Below, in pieces: positions 22,572 to 31,417 of a DNA stretch of 64,000 nt; positions within the stretch are counted from its first letter, which is position 1, and each line of letters begins with the position of its first letter. A model generated the notes under the pieces. The model worked only from the letters and a program-made list of their open reading frames with translations. It made no database searches and was not told the origin of the DNA. The translations under genes were made by a program, and so were the position numbers. This DNA comes from Halorubrum cibi (lineage in GTDB: Archaea; Halobacteriota; Halobacteria; Halobacteriales; Haloferacaceae): contig NZ_FXTD01000010.1 of assembly GCF_900182635.1 (NCBI RefSeq), forward strand, positions 1 to 64,000, given 5' to 3'.

Positions 22572-25500
22572 TTACTGTGCTGCTAACTCGTCGAACTTCT
22601 TGAGCACGAGATCGAAGTACTCGTTTGTCATAACCCTCGGACTTCGGACCTTGTGGAAGTCTTCCAGTATAAACTGGGTCTGGGTGTGATCGAACCCATA
22701 CGCATGGAACATCGCTGCGTCAATCTCTGCCTGTAATATTTTTCTCTTTGAACTACTGGATACGAGGTTAATACCAAGGCTCTCCCTAATCTCTTGGAAT
22801 TCCTCACCGTAACAATTCAGTTTGGCCGATCGGCTCCACACAGGTTCGAACCATTCGTCACCCTCTGTCAATCGGGGTGCTTGACATTCTTCAAACATAT
22901 TCATGCTAAGGCTCGTGTCTAGCTTTGTACGAACGATATAATCGAATGGGATACTGTTCAGTATACCAAGAACAGCAAATAGTTCCTTGTCTGTGAAAAT
23001 TCGATCGTAGACTCCGTGGGCCGGACTCTCCTTTAGATCCTCTTCAGATGGGTTAATCTCGTAGGGCCGGATCGTCGGGCACTTGTTATGTGTGACAATC
23101 CCCGGTGGGAGAACAGCAGCGATGGCACTTCTTTCGTTGGTGTTGTTCGCAATTTGTCTTATACCAATTCGGTACGCTGAGCAGTCTAATAGCACATCGT
23201 CTTTGGAGAACTCGCTCCCGCGGTGTTTCTTGAATAAATCATCGAGATAGTCTGTTTGTACCCCAGAACCATCGAACGAATGGTAGATGGCAGATTTCAG
23301 GCTGCGGAAATTCTTGTTACGAATACGTCTTTTTGCGCTCTTGTCAGGATTGGCGTCTTCGTCTACACTCCATAATGTGGGAGCTGAGAGATTGTCCCAG
23401 AATGTGTTGTCCCAGCTGTACTGCCAGATATTCCCTCCGCCATACACCGGATAGTCACCTTTGTCACGATCTTCAATAAACCGATCAGAGTCTCGAGTCC
23501 GATTGAGTTCTTCTTTGTAGAGGTCAATATACCACCCTGGTGTCGATTGATCGTTGATTGGGGGCTGCTCAACTATCTTCTCTAATAGCGGAACTTCCTC
23601 TTTTCTCGTGATTTGTGGATAAATCGCTGTCCGTGGGGAGTAATCTCGTAAGACTTGAACAGGGACAGCAAATGTTTGCTCCTCAATATTCTGTAGGACG
23701 TCAGTATCCCTGTTTAAGAACTTACAATGAAGTTGCTCCGTATTGCCTGAGTTTTTGAATGTTACAATGCCAAATTTATATCGATCGTCAATTCCAGAGA
23801 ATATTCCCTTATTCTCAAACCCGACTATATGTCCAACTTCTGTATCTGTAAGTAGATGATTCCGTAGATCTTTTGCTCCAGTCCCAGTAAACAACTTTCC
23901 TGGGAGTAATTTTGCGGTGTATCCTTGTTCATCTGTAAGAGAGAAGATCCGTTCAAGGAACAGCATCGATAAGTCTGGGCGAGCTTGCCCCCCTACATCT
24001 GGGCTTTGTAGTTTGTACGACTGGCTTTTTTTGAAATACGATACTAAGATTTCACGGCGACGCTGGTGCTCTATCCATCCCTTCGCAATATCCTGATCCT
24101 TGAGCAATTTCCGCTGTTCCTCATTCTTTTCCTCTAGAATACGTGTCCGGAATAACGGATCGTAGCTTGAGAAGAAATCTTCTCTGTTTGACATTAAGAC
24201 TTCCCACGGCGGGTTGCCAACTACGACGTCGAACCCGCCGTGAGCATAGACTTCAGCGAACTCCAGAATCCAATGGAACGTATCAAACTCATCTATGTCG
24301 CTTTTTGTGATCCCGGTGGCAAGATCATCATCAATTGCCTCAAATATCTCAGAATCCACTTCTTCGCCGTAATCGTCGCGTAAAGTATCTGAATTTATAC
24401 TAACGTCTAAGTCGAGAAATTCATCATAGATTAGTGAATCTAACTCAGGCCGATACTCCTCCAATAAATCGTGGGCCTTCTGATAATGCTCATCAGCACG
24501 TTCCGATAGCCCCTGTTCTCCTGCCTTCTCGTACTTGTTTATTTGTTCAATCACATCCTGATAGCGCGATCGCACACTATCCTCATTAAATGCCTCAAGT
24601 GTGTAGCCTCCATCGTCAGTCGACTCAGGGAATGTTGTGAATCCGATCAGACTGTTTCCAGTCCGAAGATTAAAAGCGATATTAGGAAGCGCGAGCTCGG
24701 CCGTATCGAGGGTATCAATCTCGTCTTTAGATAACTCAGCAACTATTGATAGCCAACAGCGGAGTTTTCCAATTTCAACTGCTGGGCCAACAATATCCAC
24801 CCCGTAGATGTTGTTCTGGACAGTCGTCTTTTTGAGCCGGAATCGGCTCGGATGTGAGTCCATCTGGGTATACAGTGCGGTACGAATCGAAACGATCTCC
24901 TCTAACACGGAGGTGAGGTAGTGCCCACTTCCACAGGCAGGATCCACAACGTAGAATTCGTCAACAACGTCCACAAGTAGACCATTAATAAGCGAATTTT
25001 TCGGTGCGAGATCGTTGATTAGTTCATACACAGTCTCACTCTGCTGTACTTCTGCTTCTGGCCATCCACGTTCTTCAATCAGATATTCTTGGAAACGTTC
25101 GTGGAGTGCTGGCTGAACAGTCTGTTCAGCAGAGAACCGTGTGATTTCACTCGGAGTGTAATAGGCACCCAATTGCTTGTTTTGATCGCCAGATTCGGTT
25201 GTGAGGTAGTTAATCGTCTTTTCAAAGACAGAACCCAATACGCTTGGGTCAATATCCATCGGTCCCCCATCAGCGGAGAATTGGTAGCGCTCCAGTAGGT
25301 TGATAATTGATTTGAGAACGCTGTCTCGAACGTCGAACTGGCGCTCATCGACCTCGGTATCAGTACTGAGCTCTGGACGGAATAAGCCACCATTGAGATA
25401 CGGGATGTCTGAATATAGCTCGATTACATCCGTTCGTTTTCCGTCCTCCCGCTCGGGCTTGACGTTCATAACGTCATAGAAGAGCGGATCGAGGAACGTG

Positions 25501-26516
25501 TTGTACATCGACTGGGGGTAAACCCCATCCTCGTACGTGTCCACAATCGTGCGCAGTAAGTCGGTACGAACGATGCGCTTGTCCTCCAAGAACTTGATAA
25601 AGATGAGCCGATTCATTAATTCGACAGAAAACAGGCGTGTGTCGTCACCAGTTGCCTCGGTCGGTGGGACGACACCGTCGCCGACAAGACTCCGAGCTCG
25701 TCGTTCCCCGTCAACGTCGTTCTCGTCGACGCCGAAGACATATCGAATGTAATCGTCGTAGAATTCATCCGTAATTTCCTCTTGCTTCTCTTTGAGCACT
25801 TCCTGTGCGTCGTCGATAATCGAGCGGAAATTGTCGAAATTAAAGGTGCGAATGAGCTCAGCGATGACCTCGCGCTGCTCTTTGGAGACCGCGTCTGTGG
25901 GGGACTCCGACACCCCCGTTTGGTTCTCGAATAGCGTCAGAAAAACGGGTTGAAGATCGACATCAGCAACAGTGGTGTGTGTGTACGAATCAGCATCATA
26001 TCGGATGAAGATCCATCGAAGTCCGTCCGTCGCAAAGCCGAAATCAGACTCGAACTCACGCTGGCTTAACCACGACTTCACTTGATCGACACCGTGTCCC
26101 CGGTTTTCGAGTTGCTTTTTGAGGGGTTCTGCCTCAATCAGTAGCCGAGTTGAGTCGACGCTGTCGATGTCACGGAGTGATACGGCGTAATCTGCCTGTT
26201 CGCCACGAGTAGAAGAGAAGTCACCAGCCTCAGCTCCGTAGTCAGAGTACCCAAGTACCTCGAGCAATGGCTCGATGACCCGATCCTGCGTTAGCGGTTC
26301 CGGGTCAAGCTGATCCCGTGTATAGTCCGATCGGGGGACGTATTCGCCTCGTCCCCGAGAGAACGTCTTATCGAGATCGTCATCATCCGTATACTGATCG
26401 CGAAGACTGCGGATACACGAGTCGATAGTGTTGATTACAATATCGACATCGTCGTCTGAGACCGTGGTGTCAAACTCATCAAAATCAAACTCAGTCTGTG
26501 CGTCGGAGGCCGACAT
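22572..26516 (-). CDS. type IIG restriction-modification enzyme (Eco57I-like)
   Basis: 1314 residues. The N-terminal domain has the HsdR_N-like layout (DYAVSLRD ... LLIEAEPLKKQL ... VKSWLSQREFE). The middle holds the adenine methyltransferase: GAYYTPSEITRF, motif I VVDPACGSGHYLTSVLEE (about residue 522) and motif IV VVGNPPWEVL (about 767). The C-terminal ~450 residues would be the target-recognition domain. One chain would methylate and cut DNA at the same site. The expected E-x-K of the nuclease reads E128-A-E130, a possible loss of cutting. BREX PglX-like enzymes are an alternative, but no BREX genes are present. Confidence 0.85.
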   Translation of the reverse strand: MSASDAQTEFDFDEFDTTVSDDDVDIVINTIDSCIRSLRDQYTDDDDLDKTFSRGRGEYVPRSDYTRDQLDPEPLTQDRVIEPLLEVLGYSDYGAEAGDFSSTRGEQADYAVSLRDIDSVDSTRLLIEAEPLKKQLENRGHGVDQVKSWLSQREFESDFGFATDGLRWIFIRYDADSYTHTTVADVDLQPVFLTLFENQTGVSESPTDAVSKEQREVIAELIRTFNFDNFRSIIDDAQEVLKEKQEEITDEFYDDYIRYVFGVDENDVDGERRARSLVGDGVVPPTEATGDDTRLFSVELMNRLIFIKFLEDKRIVRTDLLRTIVDTYEDGVYPQSMYNTFLDPLFYDVMNVKPEREDGKRTDVIELYSDIPYLNGGLFRPELSTDTEVDERQFDVRDSVLKSIINLLERYQFSADGGPMDIDPSVLGSVFEKTINYLTTESGDQNKQLGAYYTPSEITRFSAEQTVQPALHERFQEYLIEERGWPEAEVQQSETVYELINDLAPKNSLINGLLVDVVDEFYVVDPACGSGHYLTSVLEEIVSIRTALYTQMDSHPSRFRLKKTTVQNNIYGVDIVGPAVEIGKLRCWLSIVAELSKDEIDTLDTAELALPNIAFNLRTGNSLIGFTTFPESTDDGGYTLEAFNEDSVRSRYQDVIEQINKYEKAGEQGLSERADEHYQKAHDLLEEYRPELDSLIYDEFLDLDVSINSDTLRDDYGEEVDSEIFEAIDDDLATGITKSDIDEFDTFHWILEFAEVYAHGGFDVVVGNPPWEVLMSNREDFFSSYDPLFRTRILEEKNEEQRKLLKDQDIAKGWIEHQRRREILVSYFKKSQSYKLQSPDVGGQARPDLSMLFLERIFSLTDEQGYTAKLLPGKLFTGTGAKDLRNHLLTDTEVGHIVGFENKGIFSGIDDRYKFGIVTFKNSGNTEQLHCKFLNRDTDVLQNIEEQTFAVPVQVLRDYSPRTAIYPQITRKEEVPLLEKIVEQPPINDQSTPGWYIDLYKEELNRTRDSDRFIEDRDKGDYPVYGGGNIWQYSWDNTFWDNLSAPTLWSVDEDANPDKSAKRRIRNKNFRSLKSAIYHSFDGSGVQTDYLDDLFKKHRGSEFSKDDVLLDCSAYRIGIRQIANNTNERSAIAAVLPPGIVTHNKCPTIRPYEINPSEEDLKESPAHGVYDRIFTDKELFAVLGILNSIPFDYIVRTKLDTSLSMNMFEECQAPRLTEGDEWFEPVWSRSAKLNCYGEEFQEIRESLGINLVSSSSKRKILQAEIDAAMFHAYGFDHTQTQFILEDFHKVRSPRVMTNEYFDLVLKKFDELAAQ

Positions 26517-26705
26517 TGATCACGGCTTTCGCGCCCGACGACATGAAAGTGTGTGTACGTATCTACACTGTCATCGGAAACGTGGTGTTGGGCATTTGTT
26601 CAGATAGAGCGATGGGTGGTGGTAAAGACGCTCCGTCACCCACCGACTGAATACGCGAGTGATGTGAGCCGATACAAACATGAGTTCACATACAAATAAT
26701 AACGC

Positions 26706-27494
26706 ATGACTGTCTCTGCTGACGAAGTTGACGAATATATTGACGAACTAGACAGCCTCGCTGAGGACGTCATCGAGAACACAGAGTCGTTCTTTGAGAG
26801 CATGGAGGCAGAACACAACACTGGTAAAAATGGGCTATACATTGGAGGGTGGCAGACTCCGACGACAGATCAGAAAGAGTCCCAACGAGAGATACTTGAA
26901 ACATATCATGAGTGGTATGCTAGTTCTCGTGTGCTAGTCAAGGAGTATATGGAAACAGAGCTGGAAGATTTCGAGCGATTACGAGATAACTTCGACGAAC
27001 TCATCAGGTTACAGATTAGTCCAGACAGTATTTCTGGTATGGGTGTGTATAGCACAATACATGATGTAATCGTGACTCAACGTGGCATCGTGAATGCGAT
27101 ACCACGGAAAATCAGTGCTGAGCGATTCAAAGTCAAAGAGCAGATCTCGAAGTCTGTCGCAAAAGACGAGGTAAAGCGAGCACGAGACTTGCTTCAAGAG
27201 GGACTCCCTCGAGCAAGTGGAGTCACAGCCGGCGTTTCGCTTGAACGCCACTTATTAACCATGTGCCAGGAGACAGACGTCAAGCTCGAGTACAACTATG
27301 ACGATGGGATCAGAAAACTCGCAGACACCCTCTACAAATCTGATGTCATCGAACAGACGACACTCAGTTCGTTGAAAACGCTGTCATCTATCCGCAACGA
27401 CTGCGCCCATGCGAATCAAACAGCCCCGAACGAACACAAAGTGAAACGGCTGATCGAGGACACGGATGACTACATTCGGGGACGAGGAATATAG
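26706..27494 (+). CDS. HEPN/DUF4145-like protein
   Basis: 262 residues, wholly helical. The C-terminal domain has SGVTAGVSLERHLLTMCQ followed by SSIRNDCAHANQTAP, an Rx4H HEPN signature (R-NDCA-H, about residue 230), and a final helix. The N-terminal 150 residues form an acidic helical region. Divergent from the type IIG gene with a 190-nt spacer. HEPN proteins beside restriction enzymes often act as back-up RNases or sensors. Catalysis is inferred from the motif only. Confidence 0.62.
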   Translation: MTVSADEVDEYIDELDSLAEDVIENTESFFESMEAEHNTGKNGLYIGGWQTPTTDQKESQREILETYHEWYASSRVLVKEYMETELEDFERLRDNFDELIRLQISPDSISGMGVYSTIHDVIVTQRGIVNAIPRKISAERFKVKEQISKSVAKDEVKRARDLLQEGLPRASGVTAGVSLERHLLTMCQETDVKLEYNYDDGIRKLADTLYKSDVIEQTTLSSLKTLSSIRNDCAHANQTAPNEHKVKRLIEDTDDYIRGRGI

Positions 27495-27619
27495 CGCTAA
27501 GCACGGACCCGCGGTTGACACAGGTGTGTGTTGATGAAGTACACGTATCCTGAAAAGATATACTGTCAGTGCGACAGGCCCTGTCGGACTCGTACAGGTG
27601 GATAACATCGCGCCTGAGC

Positions 27620-27660
27620 TATAACAGCAACTTTCGTTGTCGCAGGCGACTAACGTGGAT
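27620..27660 (-). repeat. copy 1 of a duplicated CDNE coding remnant
   Basis: About 35 bases centred on TTCGTTGTCGCAGGCGAC align with 28840-28880 (TTCGTTGTCACAGGCGAC). On minus they encode LVACDNESCCYSSG and IVACDNEYYCYEFG respectively. Changes preserve the Cys-Asp-Asn-Glu core, as expected of two related small genes now decaying. Confidence 0.4.
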
Positions 27661-27779
27661 CGGCGGTCCGGCGAGAGGCTTGCGGTAATTATCCGGGTAT
27701 ACAACGACACGCCGAGCTGTGGGCGTTAATGTCGGGCTCGAACGGGTGACTGGTGGGATGTCTCTCAGGTTTGTGCGAA

Positions 27780-27801
27780 GAGGCGGAGTCCAATCCGCCT
27801 C
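27780..27801. terminator. hairpin downstream of HEPN gene
   Basis: GAGGCGGA, 6-nt loop, TCCGCCTC: eight perfect pairs, GC-rich in an A/T-rich tract, about 290 nt after the HEPN stop. It is followed by taagtgtta rather than a T-run, so intrinsic termination is uncertain. Confidence 0.35.
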
Positions 27802-27985
27802 TAAGTGTTACGTCCAAACGAGCGTAGATGTTGAGCAACTCGTTTAGAGTGCCGTCGAACTGACGGCATCTACTGGTTAGCTATATATTGGCATAAATGC
27901 TTTTATTTTACTCACATATTTCATTTTGTGACTATTAGTTGATCGAATAAGTATTAATTGTCCCGGAACCATATGCGTCAGTAGA

Positions 27986-28690
27986 CAACTCCATTTGCGA
28001 GTGTTGACCGCCTTTGCGAGTGTTTCGAGTGTTTCGAGTGTTGTTGTTCCTTTATATAACACCCACACCCCACTTTGCGAGTGTTACAAGTCAGTATCCA
28101 ATTGAGAGATACACCACTTTTCCGTAATTACTCTGGCACACTGTGTTGTTTGAACCAACCCGCATTTACACCACATTTCCGTAATTACTGCGACGCACCG
28201 CGTTGATGAATCAAGTAGGGATTTTCCACCCGCGATCTCCACATAATTTCGGGTGATGTAACCCCCTGTTTCCGCATAATCAACACACTATCATACGTGG
28301 AATGAGTTAGAATCAGATTCCCAACATCCACATGGATTCTTCAGTACAACTGAGCCGACGTCAACTGCGAGCGTCTAGGTGGGATTAACCAACGTAGGAG
28401 TAGAGGCAGATACCATGTTGGTTAATCTCAACTGATGAGCAGACACACACCACCGGTTCCGCAACTTCCGCAAAGTAGCTCTTTTATATGTTGATCAACC
28501 CCCTATTTCCGCATAAATTCGCAGTACGTGAGTGAGGAATCTCCGATTTTGACGGTTGACTCAATAGACATCATATCCAATCTCGAGTGAACCCACATCT
28601 TTCGAGTGGTGACCACCGTTTCAACTGTTTCATGTGTTTCGAGTGTCTGATTCTGGTTATAAGCATCCACACACTACTTTGCGAGTGTTA
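27986..28690. repeat. repeat cluster B: about ten degenerate units related to cluster A
   Basis: Class 1 (TTTGCGAGTGTT): 27986, 28008, 28057-28086 (TAACAC/GTGTTA stem) and 28669. Class 2 (ACACCAC-TTTCCGTAATTACT): 28111 and 28168. Class 3 (ACCCCCTGTTTCCGCATAAT): 28258, 28495 and weaker copies at 28226 and 28447. The unit at 28495 shares an extension, CATAAATTCGCAG, with the one at 20564. A GTGTTTCGA microrepeat runs through 28020-28043. Clusters A and B flank the type IIG/HEPN genes. Confidence 0.75.
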
Positions 28691-28839
28691 GAACACGGTT
28701 CACCACCATTCCACGATTGCGCTCGGTACACATAGGCGACGTCGATCACGGATATCTGGGTGAAATTAACTGACGTAGGGAGACGAGCTTTCATGTTTTG
28801 ATGAGGAGCAGCACGCTACGCCCCAAGACCCCGAACTCG

Positions 28840-28880
28840 TAACAGTAGTATTCGTTGTCACAGGCGACAATGGAGATGAA
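28840..28880 (-). repeat. copy 2 of the duplicated CDNE coding remnant
   Basis: Partner of 27620-27660; on minus it encodes VACDNEYYCYEF. It lies at the right end of cluster B, so the two remnants bracket the repeat cluster. Confidence 0.4.
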
Positions 28881-29112
28881 CGGTCCATCAGAGGATTGCT
28901 GAAGATTGTCTGCTGGCGTACCCACGACAGGCAGAGATGCGGGAGTCTCTGGTGTAGGACAAAACAATTCCTGTCTAAACGGCAATCGGATGACTCCCCC
29001 TACACGTCGATTCAATAGGCCATTCCAATTCTCGCTCTTAGCTAAATACAAGCAGTATTTGCTCCATATACGCTAATAGTCATCATTATGGTTTATTTAT
29101 CGTCAGATATGA

Positions 29113-30828
29113 ATGACACATATGCCCAGCGGAATCGGACTTTCTGCGACGGAAGACACTGTGGAACAAGTCTTGACTCGGAACTATCGATATACCGTCC
29201 CTGACTACCAACGTCGATATTCTTGGGAGGAAGAACAGTGGGCAGCCCTATGGGCGGATCTGAATTCAATTCAAGAGAATTCCACACATTTCCTAGGTTC
29301 TGTCGTCCTCATTGAGCGCTCGGGAGGACTTAATGAGTTGAACAAACTGGAGATCGTTGACGGCCAACAACGAATTGCGACGATTACTGTCGTTCTCTCT
29401 TTGATGAGAGAAAAATACTATGAGATGGGAGAATCTGAGCAGGCGGAGGATATTGAGAACAAGTATCTCAAGAAGAGGGATCTCGATCGGAATGAGTATC
29501 AAAACCTCACGCTCAGTACTTTCGATAATCCGGACCTCAAGAAAGTGATTGAGCGTGATTATAATAAGATGGATGATGGGCAACTACGGGAAGCTGTCCA
29601 ATTCTACGTTAAAAAGTTGGAGAGCCTTGATGTCGACAAACTTGATACACTCAGAAAACGCCTTCTTGCCTCAGTTACGCTCGTGTCAATTCGATGTGAG
29701 GGCGAACAGTCAGCTTTCCGCCTCTTTGAGACATTAAACGATCGTGGGATGGAACTGTCGTCCGTCGATCTCATGAAGAACTACACCTTCAGCAAAGCAG
29801 CGAGCGCCTCAGATTCCGAGATTAGTTACGAGAAAATCCAGGAGGACTGGGAGCGACTCATCAAGACACTCATGCCGAATATGAGCCAACCGAGCCGGTT
29901 CTTCCGTCACTACATAATGTCCGCGGCCGAACCAGACTACGATGGCGATGTATCCGACTACAAACTCTATGACGAGTACCAGAAAATAGTCGACTCGAAA
30001 CTCCCTGATTCGGGAATATCTCTGAACGAGTACGTCGAGGAACTAGCTGACAAAGCAGAACTCTATGCGAAAATACTCAATCACGAGATTGACATGTATG
30101 ATGACGATGGGAACGAAGCAATCAATTCCAAACTCGAAGACTTAGAGATCATCAATTCGGTACAGGCTCGAACATTGATGCTACGCGTCTTTGAGGAGTA
30201 TGGCACTGCGAACAAGGTGATGGAGAGCCTGTTACTACTGGAGAGTTTCCTGATGCGTTGGAAGGTATCGAGTTACCCCACTGGAGGTGAACTCGATCGG
30301 ATCTACTCTCGAATCTGTTCTGAGGCGTTTGAGAAGGACAACTCTATCCGAGAAATATACAATGGCTTGTCCGACCGATGCCCCAGTGACGAGGAGTTCG
30401 TCGCTTCTATTGAAAACAAGCGGGTTAGGCTAAACGATCGGACGAATTACATTCTCAGTCGTCTTGAGATGGACTATTATAACGGTATAGAGCTGAATTT
30501 CGATGAACTCGATCGCGAACACATCGCTCCGCGAGCATCATTCACGGCTAAGAAGTACAGTGCGTGGCCCTCTACCCTAGGTACAACTGAAGCCCAATTC
30601 GAGCAATTCCGCGACAAGCTTGGCAATCTTACTCTACTTGAAACAGATAAGAACATCTCAATCGGTGCCGATCCATTCGAGAAAAAGAAAGAGGCATACG
30701 CAGAGTCAAAACTAAAAATGAATCAGCAGCTGTGTGAGGATTACGATAGTTGGGGAACTGATGAAATAGAACAGCGAACGTCTGAATTGGCTAATGCGAT
30801 GGTTCAAATCTGGAACTTAGATAGCTGA
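29113..30828 (+). CDS. DUF262/DUF1524 (GmrSD-like) putative type IV restriction protein
   Basis: 571 residues; the second ATG at 29122 fits a leaderless start about 25 nt after the TATA-like TTTATTTATC. The N-terminal DUF262 shows VPDYQRRYSWEEEQ, FLGSVVLIE and EIVDGQQRIATI (ParB-like NTPase). The C-terminal DUF1524 HNH region has ELDREHIAPRASF and GNLTLLETDKNISIGADPF. GmrSD and SspE proteins of this build cut modified phage DNA using NTP. It stands alone between cluster B and the integrase, so it is probably a self-contained modification-dependent nuclease. Confidence 0.85.
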   Translation: MTHMPSGIGLSATEDTVEQVLTRNYRYTVPDYQRRYSWEEEQWAALWADLNSIQENSTHFLGSVVLIERSGGLNELNKLEIVDGQQRIATITVVLSLMREKYYEMGESEQAEDIENKYLKKRDLDRNEYQNLTLSTFDNPDLKKVIERDYNKMDDGQLREAVQFYVKKLESLDVDKLDTLRKRLLASVTLVSIRCEGEQSAFRLFETLNDRGMELSSVDLMKNYTFSKAASASDSEISYEKIQEDWERLIKTLMPNMSQPSRFFRHYIMSAAEPDYDGDVSDYKLYDEYQKIVDSKLPDSGISLNEYVEELADKAELYAKILNHEIDMYDDDGNEAINSKLEDLEIINSVQARTLMLRVFEEYGTANKVMESLLLLESFLMRWKVSSYPTGGELDRIYSRICSEAFEKDNSIREIYNGLSDRCPSDEEFVASIENKRVRLNDRTNYILSRLEMDYYNGIELNFDELDREHIAPRASFTAKKYSAWPSTLGTTEAQFEQFRDKLGNLTLLETDKNISIGADPFEKKKEAYAESKLKMNQQLCEDYDSWGTDEIEQRTSELANAMVQIWNLDS

Positions 30829-31417
30829 AGTCGACGTTGGACGAGACAAATATTCGTGGGGCGGTCAAAGAGTGAGGATAGCTCGATACTGTGCCGAAGG
30901 TATCGAGATGGGTAGATGCTTTTTGTGGAAATTGTTTTACGACAATCAGTTCTGTCAGCTGTCGCAGTCGTGCCGAGTTGTTGCGGATTATCTTGCTGGA
31001 GTATGCTGTCCACGACATGCGGAGCTGTATCGTCGTTGATATCGAATCATACTGATCAAATTAACCAACAGAACTGCTCTGTGTCTTTTTCGTTGGTTAA
31101 TTACATATTCACAGCTATTAACTACCGATAACAACTAAACGGAAGTCTGGATCAGACGATTCATCACTTGGTTCAGAACCGTCGAGTAGCCTCCCACGCA
31201 GTATCTTGAATATCCAACAGATTTGTGCTGTCGTGCGCGCCAACTTTGAGCTAGATGCCACACCTGAGAAGGTTCCACTCGGTCACCAAACGAACTCCGT
31301 CCTCAAACACGCCGGTTCCAGGTCGATCATGTCGTTATCATTGGTCTATACAACTCAAGAGGACCCTCTTCAAAGGGACCCACTGAACTATTATAGCGAT
31401 CTGGTTCCTGAGAATAC
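30829..31417. other. gene-free spacer before integrase
   Basis: About 590 nt. Short frames (30916-31131, 31206-31466) lack usable starts or protein-like composition. No repeats of the A/B type. Possibly downstream control DNA. Confidence 0.35.

Larger units (their letters stand above)
27495..29112. other. 1.6-kb gene-poor tract with repeats
   Basis: Holds the hairpin at 27780-27801, repeat cluster B (27986-28690) and two diverged copies of a short coding-like remnant (27620-27660 and 28840-28880). No convincing full gene is present. An 86-residue minus frame at 28791-29051 contains one of the remnants (ACDNEYYCYEFG) and may be a decayed small gene. Confidence 0.5.

Noticed and set aside
22349-22603. 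84-codon plus frame next to the type IIG gene
   Set aside because: Cys/Arg-rich random-looking composition; overlaps the 3' end of the restriction gene.
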